From NCBI RefSeq assembly GCF_037023145.1, contig NZ_CP146092.1, positions 372,001-436,000 on the forward strand: 64,000 nt of DNA, written 5' to 3'. Source of the stretch: Ralstonia sp. RRA. Its GTDB lineage: Bacteria; Pseudomonadota; Gammaproteobacteria; Burkholderiales; Burkholderiaceae. Numbering within the stretch: position 1 is the stretch's first letter; every line of letters begins with the position of its first letter. A program made the position numbers and the translations under genes. Below are positions 51,728 to 60,652 of the stretch, one piece after another. The notes beneath the pieces were generated by a model, which saw only the letters and a program-made list of their open reading frames with translations, ran no database searches and had not been told where the DNA came from.

Positions 51728-53404
51728 TCAGGCTTCGATCTTGAAACGCGACACGCCGGTACGAAGCTGGTTGGCCACCAGCGTCAGGTCATCAATCGCC
51801 TGCGACGACTGGCGCAGCGATTCCGCCGTCTGCTGCGCGGCTTCGGACAACTGCGACAGCGCCTGCGTGATCTGCTCGGCGCCGGTGGCCTGCGTCTGCA
51901 TGCCTTCGTTCACCATCTGGAAGCGCGGCGCCAACGTCTGCACCTCCGTAATGATCTGCGAGAGCTGCGTGCCGACCTGCTGCACATCGCGCATGCCGCG
52001 CCGCACTTCTTCCGAGAACTTGTCCATGCCCATCACACCGGCGGACACGGCAGACTGGATCTCCTTCACAGTCTGCTCGATGTCGTAGGTGGCCACGGCC
52101 GTCTGGTCGGCCAGGCGGCGGATCTCGGTGGCGACCACCGCAAAGCCGCGGCCGTATTCGCCGGCCTTTTCCGCCTCGATGGCGGCGTTGAGCGACAACA
52201 GGTTGGTCTGGTCCGCCACCTTGGTGATGGTCGACACCACCTGGTTGATGTTGGTCGCCTTCTCGTTGAGGATCGCCAGCTTGGCGTTGACCGAACCCGC
52301 CGCTTCCATCACGCCGCGCATGGTGTCTTCCATGCGGGTGAGGCCGCTCTGGCTGGCGCCGGCCAGCGTGGCCGACTGCTCGGCCACGGTGGACACCTCG
52401 TTCATGGTGCGCAGCAAATCGCGCGAAGTGGCGAAGATCTCGCGCGAGGTCGCGCCGATCTCAGTGGTGGTGGCGGCCGTCTCGGCAGCGGTGGCCTGCT
52501 GCTCCTTGGAGGTAGCGGCAATCTCGGCCACCGAGGTCGTCACCTGCAGCGACGACTTCTGCGCCTGCGATACCAGGCTCGCCAGTTCTTCGGCCATGCG
52601 GTTGAAACCTTCTTCCAGCGTGCCGAATTCATCGCTGCGATGCAGGTCCAGCCGCCCAGACAGATTGCCGGTGCGCATGTTGTCGTGCACCTGCACCAGC
52701 CGTGCCATCGGCACGGTAATCGCCTTGTGCAGGATGTAGCCGAGCACCAGCGCCGCCAGCAGCACCATGCCCAGCGCCACCGCCAGCGTTACCTCAGCGC
52801 CTTGCACGGAGGTGCGGATCTGCCGTGCCGATTCATCGGCCACCTTGCGGTTATCGGAGACCAGCCCGTCGGCGAGCACCGTGGCTTCCTCCCAGAGTGC
52901 GGTGCCACGCACGGTAGCCGCCTGTGCGGCGGGCTTGGAGGTGCGCGCCAGTTGCATGGCCTCGTTGAACATCGGCAGGTACTTGTCAACGACTGCGCGA
53001 TAGGCGCGGAAGCGCTGGCGGTCGTCTTCACGGAAGATCGTGGCCTCGTAGGCAGCCGAGTGCTGGTCGAGCTCGCGCACGCTCTGGGCGGCGCGCTCAA
53101 GATCACGGTTGGCGGTTGCAGCGTCGGCGTCGACAAACAGGGCACGTTCGAGCGTTGCATGGCTGTTGCGCGTGGCTCCACGCAGCGCCGTCGCCAGATA
53201 CAGCCCCGGCACGGAGTCTCGCTCCAGGCTCACGGCTTCTTCATCAATCACGCGCAGGCGGTCGTAAGACACCACCGCCATGACGACCATCAATACGAAC
53301 AGCACGCCAAAGCTGAAGACGATGCGGTTGCCGAGAGAGAACCGGCCGCCGCGAAGCATGCTTGCCAGGGTTGCGTTGCTGATGCGGGGCGTCGCAGAAA
53401 CCAT
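51728..53404 (-). CDS. wspA: Wsp methyl-accepting chemoreceptor WspA
   Basis: A 558-residue receptor. Helix one is at about 27-49 ([20 protein letters not shown]), a four-helix periplasmic domain spans about 50-205, helix two is about 206-228 ([20 protein letters not shown]), then HAMP and a long cytoplasmic coiled coil with the hairpin tip [24 protein letters not shown]. The tip and flanks carry Glu/Gln sites suited to methylation. In Pseudomonas, WspA responds to surface contact. First gene of the seven-gene operon; a sigma-28-like promoter lies about 90 bp upstream. Start at ATG 53404; the frame is open further but begins with unrelated sequence. Confidence 0.92.
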   Translation of the reverse strand: MVSATPRISNATLASMLRGGRFSLGNRIVFSFGVLFVLMVVMAVVSYDRLRVIDEEAVSLERDSVPGLYLATALRGATRNSHATLERALFVDADAATANRDLERAAQSVRELDQHSAAYEATIFREDDRQRFRAYRAVVDKYLPMFNEAMQLARTSKPAAQAATVRGTALWEEATVLADGLVSDNRKVADESARQIRTSVQGAEVTLAVALGMVLLAALVLGYILHKAITVPMARLVQVHDNMRTGNLSGRLDLHRSDEFGTLEEGFNRMAEELASLVSQAQKSSLQVTTSVAEIAATSKEQQATAAETAATTTEIGATSREIFATSRDLLRTMNEVSTVAEQSATLAGASQSGLTRMEDTMRGVMEAAGSVNAKLAILNEKATNINQVVSTITKVADQTNLLSLNAAIEAEKAGEYGRGFAVVATEIRRLADQTAVATYDIEQTVKEIQSAVSAGVMGMDKFSEEVRRGMRDVQQVGTQLSQIITEVQTLAPRFQMVNEGMQTQATGAEQITQALSQLSEAAQQTAESLRQSSQAIDDLTLVANQLRTGVSRFKIEA

Positions 53405-53491
53405 GTTTAAACCTATGAGACAGATACCGGGAAGACATGGAAGCGGCTCGCCGAGCACACCCCACAAAACTGTGTTGAATGGTAAAGGAAC

Positions 53492-53518
53492 GTATCGGCC
53501 ACCGGAACCGAAACCTTT
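53492..53518 (-). promoter_or_regulatory. FliA (sigma-28)-like promoter before wspA
   Basis: Read on the leftward strand, AAAGGTTT (53518-53511), 11 bases, then GCCGATAC (53499-53492). The FliA consensus is TAAAGTTT-N11-GCCGATAA. The -10 matches seven of eight bases, the -35 six of eight, with exact spacing. It points at wspA, whose start codon is 88 bp further. Confidence 0.6.
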
Positions 53519-53655
53519 GCAATTGGGCGCAAATGCGGGTAAGTCCTTGCCAAGACAGCCGTAGGCAACCTTGCAGTCATTGGGCAAGGTGCGGCGAAAG
53601 CGCACACCATCGGCGCGCGTGGCGCCGGGGCAAACGCGCGAAAGAAACGCCGGTT

Positions 53656-54489
53656 TCAACCACCGCGCACGGCACGCGCAAACGCTTGCACTACGTTGGC
53701 CGAGGCATCGGTGATGGCCCAGTAGCCCATGCCGGCGCTGCGCCAGTACATCAACTGATAACCGCGTTCCGTGCGCAGGGCGGGCTCGGCGTCGCCGCCG
53801 GCCTCCGGGCGCACGTACAGATCGACCGGGTGCTGCGCAGACCGATACACCAGCACTGCCACCGGGCGGCCGTCGATGTAATCCAGCCGCCCGCCGATGA
53901 GCGGGAAGCCGCGCGTGGCGAGGTCCGCGACCGGCGGCGCGTAGTCGATCCGGCCGTTGAACCAGGGCTTGACGGTGTGGCGGTCCGACGACAGCACATC
54001 GGTCTCACGTGCGCCCAGCAGCGCCCGCACATGGCTGGCGGTGATGTCGTGCGCGGTCAGTGCCACCGTATCGGGCCGGCCGACCAGCACACCCACGCCC
54101 AGCGCTACGGCCGCCAGCGCGCCCGCCGCCAGGCCCAAGCCCCGCGTTGGCGTGATGAGCCATCCGGCCAGGCGCTGCCAGGCGGACCCTGCCCGTCGCG
54201 GCCCACGGGCAGGCGCGGCCGGCGCTTCATGCCGTGTACCCGTTTTGGCCTGCGCTTCAACCTGCACAGCGTGCAGCACGCGCTCGCTCAAACCCGCGGG
54301 CGCCTTCATGTACAGCGCGGGCGCACGCAGCCCCTGGCGCAACGCACGCACCACGGCATCGTGGCGCGTGGCAGCGCCCGTGCAGGCCGTGCAGGTACCC
54401 AGATGCGTTTCCATGCGCAAGCTGTCGGCCGCACCGAGTTCGCCATCGGCGCGCGCGGCCAGCAAAGCGCGGATGTCGTCACAGTTCAT
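53656..54489 (-). CDS. Anti-sigma factor with ZAS-type zinc motif
   Basis: A 277-residue protein. The N terminus contains the H-x3-C-x2-C motif of zinc-binding anti-sigma factors ([13 protein letters not shown], residues about 27-39). One membrane helix follows at about 120-140 ([20 protein letters not shown]), and the periplasmic C-terminal part includes [42 protein letters not shown], a block seen in ChrR/RsiW-like proteins of beta-proteobacteria. It should hold the sigma factor inactive until an envelope or redox signal arrives. Its start overlaps the sigma gene by 11 bp. Confidence 0.85.
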   Translation of the reverse strand: MNCDDIRALLAARADGELGAADSLRMETHLGTCTACTGAATRHDAVVRALRQGLRAPALYMKAPAGLSERVLHAVQVEAQAKTGTRHEAPAAPARGPRRAGSAWQRLAGWLITPTRGLGLAAGALAAVALGVGVLVGRPDTVALTAHDITASHVRALLGARETDVLSSDRHTVKPWFNGRIDYAPPVADLATRGFPLIGGRLDYIDGRPVAVLVYRSAQHPVDLYVRPEAGGDAEPALRTERGYQLMYWRSAGMGYWAITDASANVVQAFARAVRGG

Positions 54490-55120
54490 GGCGGGCCTCC
54501 TTGGTACTGGTTCCCGTGCCGCCCGATGCACGGATCGGCGTGACATTGGTGCGCGGCGGCGCGGTGTCTTCGGTCAACAGGCGCGCGAGCTGCTGCCGCG
54601 CACGCGCCAGCCGCGACATGACCGTGCCGATAGGTGCGTCGACCACGGCGGCAATGTCGCGATACGGCAGGTCTTCCAGCTCGCGCAACACGAGCACCTC
54701 GCGATACGGCACCGGCAGTTGCGCCAGCGCGGCATGCACCCGGCGCACATCATCGATACGGGCCAGCAGCGCGGCCGGGTCCACACCGTAGCTGGCACCG
54801 TCGTCATCGGCCTGGGCCTGACTCGCGGCGGCTTCGTCATTCCACGGTTGGGCGGGCGCCTGCTTGCGGCGCGCGCATTCCGAGAACCACGTGTTGCGCA
54901 CGATCGCCAGCAGCCAGGGGCGACCATCGCCGCCCCGGAATCCACTAAACAAACGGAACGCGCGCAGGCAGGCTTCCTGGACGAGGTCGTCGGCGTCCTG
55001 CGCATCGCCCGAGAGCCAGCGCGCCAGGTTGTAGGCCGCATCGACATGCGGCAGCACCGCCTGGGCAAAACGCTGGGCGTCGGTGGGCAGATCGAGCGTG
55101 GGGTCTGACAGGTCGGACAT
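54479..55120 (-). CDS. ECF-family RNA polymerase sigma factor
   Basis: A 213-residue sigma-70 of the ECF group. Region 2 spans about 25-90 (LPHVDAAYNLARWLSGDAQDADDLVQEACLRAFRLFSGFRGGDGRPWLLAIVRNTW) and region 4 about 130-185 (ALAQLPVPYREVLVLRELEDLPYRDIAAVVDAPIGTVMSRLARARQQL). It is coupled to the anti-sigma gene and divergent from the metallophosphoesterase/cupredoxin genes, which are plausible members of its regulon. Start at ATG 55120; the earlier in-frame ATG choices run over the promoter. Confidence 0.9.
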   Translation of the reverse strand: MSDLSDPTLDLPTDAQRFAQAVLPHVDAAYNLARWLSGDAQDADDLVQEACLRAFRLFSGFRGGDGRPWLLAIVRNTWFSECARRKQAPAQPWNDEAAASQAQADDDGASYGVDPAALLARIDDVRRVHAALAQLPVPYREVLVLRELEDLPYRDIAAVVDAPIGTVMSRLARARQQLARLLTEDTAPPRTNVTPIRASGGTGTSTKEARHEL

Positions 55121-55194
55121 GGCGGCCTGATAGCGGTTGACGTGCGTATACCGGGGTGCAATCCAGTTTATTCCCGCCGAAAGAAATTTCGTTG

Positions 55195-55208
55195 AAAACG
55201 CGCGTTTT
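55195..55208. promoter_or_regulatory. Palindrome in the sigma/metallophosphoesterase divergent region
   Basis: AAAACGCGCGTTTT, a perfect 14-bp palindrome, lies in the 208-bp gap between the two divergent units. The flanks (TTTCGTTG before, TTTTGTGG after) are AT-richer than the surroundings. It could bind a dimeric regulator; no ECF -35 (GGAAC) is clear. Confidence 0.4.
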
Positions 55209-55328
55209 GTGGAATACGCGCCCACGCCGACCGGTATGACAGGCAGGACCGGCGCGCCATCTCTCTTCATTTTTCTCCATTGCGCTGGATCAACGACCGA
55301 ATCAGCAACCCAACGCAGGGGACACCCC

Positions 55329-56291
55329 ATGAGCAAACAACCCGGACGACGCCAGTTTCTGCAACTGGCCGCGGTCGGCGGTCTGGTGTATGCCTCCGGC
55401 CTGCCCGGCTGGCAGGCGATGGCCGCCACCACGCGCGCAGTAGGCGGCAAGCAAGAAGACTTCTATTTCGTGCAGCTATCGGACTGCCACTGGGGCTTCA
55501 AGGGCGCACCCAACCCCGACGCGCGCGGCACGCTGCCCAAGGCGATTGCCGCCGTGAACGCGCTGTCGCCCGCCCCTGATTTCGTTGTCTTTACAGGTGA
55601 CCTCACCCACATCAGCGACGACCCTGACGAGCGCCGTAGGCGGCTGACAGAGTTCCGCGATATTGCTGCCAAGCTCACGGTACCGGTGGTGCATTACATG
55701 CCAGGTGAGCACGATGCCTCGCTCGACAACGGCGCCGCCTACATCGAACTGTTCGGCCGCACGCATTACTCGTTCGACCACAAGGGCGTGCACTTCATCG
55801 CCATCGACAACGTGTCGGACCCATCCGCACGCGTGGGCGAGGCACAGCTTGCCTGGCTGGCGGCAGACATCCGCTCGGTGCCAGAGCACACGCCCGTCGT
55901 GGTGTTCACGCACCGCCCGCTGTTTGATCTGTACCCGCAGTGGGACTGGGCCACGCGCGACGGTCAGCAGGTGATCGACCTGCTCATGCCGCACCCGAAC
56001 GTGACCGTCTTCTACGGCCACATCCACCAGGAACACCACCACATGACCGGGCACATCGCGCACCACTCTGCGCGTTCGCTGATGTTCCCGCTGCCTGCAC
56101 CACCGGCGCCGGGCTCGCAAGCCAAACGCAACCCGATCCCATGGGATACCGCCGCGCCGTATCGCGGCCTGGGCTGGCGCAGCATCACCGAACACGGCAA
56201 GCAGGATGCTGCCACCTGGGCGCTGGCGGAACAACCGATCCAGGCCAGCAGCGAGACCAACGCCACCGCCAAGACCCCGGAGACCACCTGA
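55329..56291 (+). CDS. Tat-exported metallophosphoesterase
   Basis: A 320-residue protein. The signal peptide is twin-arginine: GRRQFLQLAAVGGLVYASGLPGWQAMA, with an AxA-like cleavage around residue 32. The metallophosphoesterase motifs follow in order: SDCHWG (Asp52, His54), GDLTH (Asp91), GEHD at 126-129 in place of the usual GNHD, FTHRPL and GHIHQEHHH. So the conserved asparagine is Glu here. It probably acts on a phosphoester in the periplasm; the substrate is unknown. Followed at once by the cupredoxin gene (1 bp gap), and divergent from the ECF sigma operon. Confidence 0.85.
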   Translation: MSKQPGRRQFLQLAAVGGLVYASGLPGWQAMAATTRAVGGKQEDFYFVQLSDCHWGFKGAPNPDARGTLPKAIAAVNALSPAPDFVVFTGDLTHISDDPDERRRRLTEFRDIAAKLTVPVVHYMPGEHDASLDNGAAYIELFGRTHYSFDHKGVHFIAIDNVSDPSARVGEAQLAWLAADIRSVPEHTPVVVFTHRPLFDLYPQWDWATRDGQQVIDLLMPHPNVTVFYGHIHQEHHHMTGHIAHHSARSLMFPLPAPPAPGSQAKRNPIPWDTAAPYRGLGWRSITEHGKQDAATWALAEQPIQASSETNATAKTPETT

Positions 56292-56292
56292 C

Positions 56293-56670
56293 ATGCGCCC
56301 CACCCTTGCACACAACCCCAAGCGGCGCCTGGCGCTGCGTCAGTTCACCGTACTCGCCGCTGGTGCCGCACTCGCCTGCGTTGCGCATGGCGAAGGCCCG
56401 CAGGTGATCCGCGTGCATGCGCGCAAGTTCACCTTCACGCCCGACAAGATCACGCTCAAGCGCGGCGTACCCGTGGTGTTCGAGTTGACCGGGCAGGACA
56501 TCCTGATGGGCTTTGCGATTCCGGATTTCAACGTGCGGGCGGATGTGGTGCCGGGGCAGACGGTGCGCCTGGCGCTCACGCCCGACAAGACCGGCACGTT
56601 TGATTTCCTGTGCGACATCTTCTGCGGCTCGGGGCATGAGACGATGAATGGGACGTTGACGGTGACATAA
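56293..56670 (+). CDS. Periplasmic cupredoxin, CuA-like (cytochrome oxidase subunit II-type motif)
   Basis: A 125-residue protein with an N-terminal signal (RRLALRQFTVLAAGAALACVAHG). The mature part (VIRVHARKFTFTPDKITLKRGVPVVFELTG...) is a cupredoxin fold. The motif C107-x3-C111-x3-H115-x2-M118 (CDIFCGSGHETM) matches the CuA site of COX2. The first CuA histidine, normally in the D-V-x-H-x-F block, is Met72 here (DILMGF). So copper may be bound by Cys/Cys/His/Met only, or the site may be of another type. Same strand and 1 bp after the metallophosphoesterase gene. Its role may be copper binding or electron transfer. Confidence 0.8.
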   Translation: MRPTLAHNPKRRLALRQFTVLAAGAALACVAHGEGPQVIRVHARKFTFTPDKITLKRGVPVVFELTGQDILMGFAIPDFNVRADVVPGQTVRLALTPDKTGTFDFLCDIFCGSGHETMNGTLTVT

Positions 56671-56690
56671 GGCAAGCGTAACTCGTACCA

Positions 56691-56724
56691 AAGAAAACGC
56701 CCCGAGATGTCGGGGCGTTTTCTT
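56691..56724. terminator. Bidirectional intrinsic terminator
   Basis: A perfect 15-bp stem, AAGAAAACGCCCCGA with TCGGGGCGTTTTCTT, and a four-base loop GATG. It has A/T flanks on both sides, suiting termination of the cupredoxin unit from the left and the MFS gene from the right; it lies 20 bp after the former stop codon. Confidence 0.85.
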
Positions 56725-56738
56725 AGGTGTCTCGGCGC

Positions 56739-58118
56739 CTACGTCGACTCAGTGTCCAGAACCTCGCCCACCACCTCGGCCTCGACTTCCGGAGTGGGTT
56801 CACCATCCCTGGTAGCAATCAACCCCTTCGGCACCAGCATGATCAGGGGCAGGATCAGCGCATACACCACAGTTGTGGCAATCACGCAGTACGTGAATCC
56901 GTACGTTGGACTGCTGCTGTAGATGCGTGAGCCAAGCAAATCACCTGCACGTGCAGAGAGTGCGAGCACACCATCCACCAGCATCATCAGCGTGCCTTGC
57001 AGTCCTGGCGGACAGGACCGCATGGCGAGATCAAAGTACGCTGCCGTGGCGACACCACCCATCAGCCCGATCGGTGCCGCCAGCACCAGCGCGAGATCGG
57101 CCGAGTGAATGAATGCCAGCGGAACCATCTGCGGCACGGCGATGATCGTTCCCCACCACAGCAGCTTGTTCAGCGCCACACGCTTGCACAGCACGCCATA
57201 CAGCAAGAAGGTCGGGATGAACGCGGCGGCGAAGATGCCGTTGTAGTACGAGTACACGGAATCCGATGCATGCAGCGCGTTGGTCAGATAAAACTGCAGC
57301 GGCGTGGCCGCGCCCGGTGCGAAGTTCCACAGGAAGCAGATCAGCACCGCTGGATAGACCGCCCGATGCCTCACCAGCCGCCTGACATTCCCAACGAAAT
57401 CCGCCGCTTTGGCCTGCGGCCTTGCATAGGTGTGACCGAAAACGGAAGCGGGCGTCCATCGCCCCAGCATGGCTACCACCAACATGAGCGCCGCCGCCAG
57501 GAAGAAGGCCTGCTTCGGAGCAAGATGATCGGAGATGTACCCCGAGGCGAACGCGCTCGCAACAACCGGTAGCGTGCCAACGCAATTCAACAGCACGCTC
57601 AGGCGCCCAGACATGCGTTGCTCCTGGCCCACCAGCGCAATCAACCCCTGGTAGGCCGCCGCGACAAACCGGGACGACAGCATCGCCAGCAACATCCCGA
57701 CAAGCAGTGCCGGGTAGGAGAGACCCGACAACGCCATCCCGACGAGTGCCAGCGCGGTGACTGGCGCGAACATCAGGAAGAAGCCGCGATCCCGCAATCC
57801 CAGCGGGTTCCATTGGTCGCGCACAAGACCGAACGCGAACGCCAGGTACACCGGGATGCCTGTCACCAGCCGGAACATCGAGATCTGCGTCGCCGTGGCA
57901 TGCAACTGGTTCTTGAGCAGATACGACGTCTGGATATCCACCAGATAACCGGCCGGCGAAGCCAGCGCGATGAACAGCGTCAGGCAGCCGAAGTACAGCA
58001 GGGTCTGGTCACTGCCCTTGGCACCTTCGTGCCCCCACCCCGTGGGCAAGCGCGCAAGTCGTAGAGCGTGCCGGCAATGGGCGACCGCTTTTGACAGGCT
58101 AGATGATTTCGTTGCCAC
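56739..58118 (-). CDS. MFS transporter
   Basis: About 459 residues with twelve hydrophobic segments after a 40-residue charged lead. TM blocks include LLYFGCLTLFIALASPAGYLV, GFFLMFAPVTALALVGMALSGL, FAPGAATPLQFYLTNAL and GGVATAAYFDLAMRSCPPGLQGTLMMLVDGVLALSARAGDLLGSRIY. The last of these resembles the folate-biopterin (FBT) or BT1-like branch of the MFS, where CPPG(LQG)T is a marker. The substrate is unknown. A GTG at 58118 with AGGGTG before it is the likely start, but an ATG at 58226 is in frame, so the N terminus is uncertain. Convergent with the cupredoxin gene. Confidence 0.78.
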   Translation of the reverse strand: MATKSSSLSKAVAHCRHALRLARLPTGWGHEGAKGSDQTLLYFGCLTLFIALASPAGYLVDIQTSYLLKNQLHATATQISMFRLVTGIPVYLAFAFGLVRDQWNPLGLRDRGFFLMFAPVTALALVGMALSGLSYPALLVGMLLAMLSSRFVAAAYQGLIALVGQEQRMSGRLSVLLNCVGTLPVVASAFASGYISDHLAPKQAFFLAAALMLVVAMLGRWTPASVFGHTYARPQAKAADFVGNVRRLVRHRAVYPAVLICFLWNFAPGAATPLQFYLTNALHASDSVYSYYNGIFAAAFIPTFLLYGVLCKRVALNKLLWWGTIIAVPQMVPLAFIHSADLALVLAAPIGLMGGVATAAYFDLAMRSCPPGLQGTLMMLVDGVLALSARAGDLLGSRIYSSSPTYGFTYCVIATTVVYALILPLIMLVPKGLIATRDGEPTPEVEAEVVGEVLDTEST

Positions 58119-58284
58119 GGCACGCACCCTGTGGGTGACGACTCCATAGCAGCATGCGCCGTGCGAGCGCCAGGGGCAACGCAACTCATTCGAAGAGACG
58201 AGGCCACCCGACCGGGAATCGGCCATAAGAGGTCAACAACCGCATGCTAGGATCACCTTACCCCTGGCAGCCGCCCCTTCCGCC

Positions 58285-58890
58285 ATGACGACCATCTACG
58301 CGACCCTCGGCGTGCAGCCGGACGCGACCCTGGACGAAATCAAGCGCGCCTATCGCCGTGCCACGATGAAGTGGCACCCCGACCGCAACCTTGGCCGTGA
58401 GGCAGAGGCCTACGCGGCGTTCCAGGAAATCCGCGAGGCCTACGCCATCCTCTCCGATGCCGAGCAGCGCCGGGTCTACGACGAAGTCTTCGCCCAGGAG
58501 ATGCAGCGCTGGCAGGCCGAGCACGAGGCGCAGGAAGCCGAGGAGCGCGCCGCGCAACGCGAGCGTGAACGCATTGCGCAGGAACACTACGAGAAGATGG
58601 TCGCCATTGCGATGCGCTTTGCTGACGACGGCCACAGTCGGGACGTCCTCTTCGGCGTGCTGCTCGGGCGGGACTGCGAGGCGGAGCTGGCGGCGCGCAT
58701 TGCGGATAGCGTGTGGGCGATGCAAGAAGCGCGGCGGGCGAGTGTGGCTGCTGCAGATGTGCCTGACAGCGAGGCAGCCCCGACGCCTGACGAAGCACTG
58801 GGGTCAAAGGCTGATGCGCCGACGACGCACTCGCGGCACCCCAGCACTTTTGAATCGTTCTGGCAGGGGTTGTTTGGCTTGCGCCCGTAG
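58285..58890 (+). CDS. J-domain (DnaJ-like) protein
   Basis: A 201-residue protein. The J-domain is residues 3-70: IYATLGVQPDATLDEIKRAYRRATMKWHPDRN with the HPD triplet, then EAYAAFQEIREAYAILSDAEQRRVYDEVF. A highly charged helical stretch (QRWQAEHEAQEAEERAAQRERERIAQEHYEKMV) follows, and the C-terminal part has no known domain. No Cys zinc motif is present, so it is a class III J-protein, a co-chaperone guiding DnaK to a client. Adjacent genes do not reveal the client. Confidence 0.88.
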   Translation: MTTIYATLGVQPDATLDEIKRAYRRATMKWHPDRNLGREAEAYAAFQEIREAYAILSDAEQRRVYDEVFAQEMQRWQAEHEAQEAEERAAQRERERIAQEHYEKMVAIAMRFADDGHSRDVLFGVLLGRDCEAELAARIADSVWAMQEARRASVAAADVPDSEAAPTPDEALGSKADAPTTHSRHPSTFESFWQGLFGLRP

Positions 58891-59362
58891 GTGCCGATTG
58901 CCCTGCCCGCCAACTGCGGATGATTGGATGCGAGTCCGTCTCGCCCTGCGAGCAAGATCACCAAGGCCGTGCTGATGGTGCCCGGCAACGCCTTTGTCAT
59001 GGGCCAAACGATTGCGGATTGCCGTTTGCCGCGGTGCCAGGTTCATTTGGGCCCTTGGGCCGCATGAGAAACAAGCACCCGCGCCTCGCGACCATTAAAG
59101 GATTCATGTTGGCTGCCGATGAGCTGATTGCGTCTGTTGCGGTCAATCAGCTTATTCGTCGTCATGCCCAACTATCCGCATTCTGGCTGTCGCATGGGCT
59201 TCCCGACCCGGTCAGCGTGGCGGGCGCTGCTGGTGCGCGCCGTCATCTGCAGGCAATCGGTGGCCAGCAATATTGAGCGCTCCGATCGACGGGTGGCCGC
59301 GAGAAGTCTCCCCTGCCGCGCGAGCCCGACCGGCCTATACCGAACCCGAAAGCGAGCGTGAT
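58891..59362. other. 472-bp stretch without a convincing gene
   Basis: The stretch before the solute-binding protein gene contains a forward frame (59064-59276) reading MRNKHPRLATIKGFMLAADELIASVAVNQ..., with decent codon use but no family I recognise and no clear ribosome site. A second frame fragment (58946-59068) reads KITKAVLMVPGNAFVMGQTIADCRLP. These may be remnants of broken genes. The promoter of the solute-binding-protein/GGDEF-EAL unit must be within this region; I see no clear consensus element. Confidence 0.4.
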
Positions 59363-60652
59363 GTGCGACAAAATCACTTTGCCCGGCTGCTATCCAGCCT
59401 GATCGGTTTGCTGGTTCTGTGCGGTTGCCACCAGCAAGACGCCCCCATCACCAGTTTGCCCCCGCCACACCGGACCAGCATTACGGCATTGATCTGGGCA
59501 CCGGACTGGCCCGAGCAGATGCTTCAGATTGCTGCCGAGTTCAGCAAGCTCAATCCCGATGTGCAGCTGGACGTTCAATTCATGATCGGCAATTCGGTCG
59601 AAGAGAACATCAAACCCCGCGTCGCTGCCGGCACGCTGCCCGATCTGTTGAGCGTCAATCCCAATGCCTATTCGGCCGAACTGGCCGATCAGCGTGTCCT
59701 TGCCGATGTCAGCCAGACATCGGCCTGGACGAACATGCTCGCCCCGCTCAAGCGGGACTGGACCAGCCGCAGCGGCAAAGGGTTCGGCATCTCGGGCGGT
59801 GTCGCAACGACGATGATCTACTACAACCGCGAGATGTTCGAAAAAGCGGGTGTCGACAAGCTGCCAACGAATTTCGACGAGTTCCTGCGCGTGTGCGCGC
59901 AGCTCAAACGCGCGGGATTCACGCCCATGATGTTGAACGGCGCATTCCCAAACATGCTCGGAAACGGACCGTTTGCCTCGGGCTTCGCCAACAACGTGGT
60001 CGCGCGCGAGCCGAACTGGAAAAGCAAGATGGCCGAGGGCACGCTGGATCTCGACACCCCCGAGGTCGCCGATATCTTCGCCAGGACGGCGCTGCTGCCG
60101 GAGCGCGGCTACGTGCAGGCGTCGTTCATGGCAACCGGCTACGACGACGGCATGCGTCTTTTCAAGGAAGGCAAGGTAGCGATGGCTTTCCAGGGCAGCT
60201 GGGCGGCGGGCCTGCTGCTGCATGGCAATCCCTTTGCGGTCGGCGTGTTCATCCCGCCATGGAACAAGCGCGGCGAGCAGGTGGTGCCCGTGCTCGGCAG
60301 CGAGACCGGCTTTGCCGTATGCGAGACGCCCAACAAGGCGGCTGCCATGCGCTTTCTGGAATTCATCGCCGGCAAAGGCTTCCCGATTCTGCAGAGAAAG
60401 CGCCACAACATCTCTCCATTCCAGCAAGACGCGGAAACGACCGTCAGTGACCCGGAAATCGTCGACTATACGAACTCGGTCAGCCGCCATTTGATCACTG
60501 CCAGCCCGTACTATTCGACGCTGCCGTCAAACACACTCGAGTCACTGCACGGGTTGATGCAGGACGTGTTGCTCAAGAAGATGTCGCCCAGGCAAGCGGC
60601 GAAGCGACTCGACGAATCGGTCAAGAATGAAGCGAAGATGCACTACAAATGA
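59363..60652 (+). CDS. ABC-type extracellular solute-binding lipoprotein (family 1)
   Basis: A 429-residue protein beginning with a GTG at 59363, MRQNHFARLLSSLIGLLVLCGC, a lipoprotein signal with acylated Cys at 22 (the -2 position is Cys, which is unusual). The body is a sugar-type family 1 binding protein: LIWAPDWPEQMLQIAAEFSKLNPDVQLDVQFM, VAAGTLPDLLSVNPNAYSAELADQRVLADVS, GGVATTMIYYNREMFEKAGVDKLPTNFDEFLRVCAQLKRAG, EGKVAMAFQGSWAAGLL and VLGSETGFAVCETPNKAAAMRFLEFI. No permease or ATPase is nearby. Its TGA overlaps the ATG of the following GGDEF-EAL gene (ATGA), so the two are coupled; a role as a periplasmic ligand sensor is more likely than uptake. Confidence 0.87.
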   Translation: MRQNHFARLLSSLIGLLVLCGCHQQDAPITSLPPPHRTSITALIWAPDWPEQMLQIAAEFSKLNPDVQLDVQFMIGNSVEENIKPRVAAGTLPDLLSVNPNAYSAELADQRVLADVSQTSAWTNMLAPLKRDWTSRSGKGFGISGGVATTMIYYNREMFEKAGVDKLPTNFDEFLRVCAQLKRAGFTPMMLNGAFPNMLGNGPFASGFANNVVAREPNWKSKMAEGTLDLDTPEVADIFARTALLPERGYVQASFMATGYDDGMRLFKEGKVAMAFQGSWAAGLLLHGNPFAVGVFIPPWNKRGEQVVPVLGSETGFAVCETPNKAAAMRFLEFIAGKGFPILQRKRHNISPFQQDAETTVSDPEIVDYTNSVSRHLITASPYYSTLPSNTLESLHGLMQDVLLKKMSPRQAAKRLDESVKNEAKMHYK

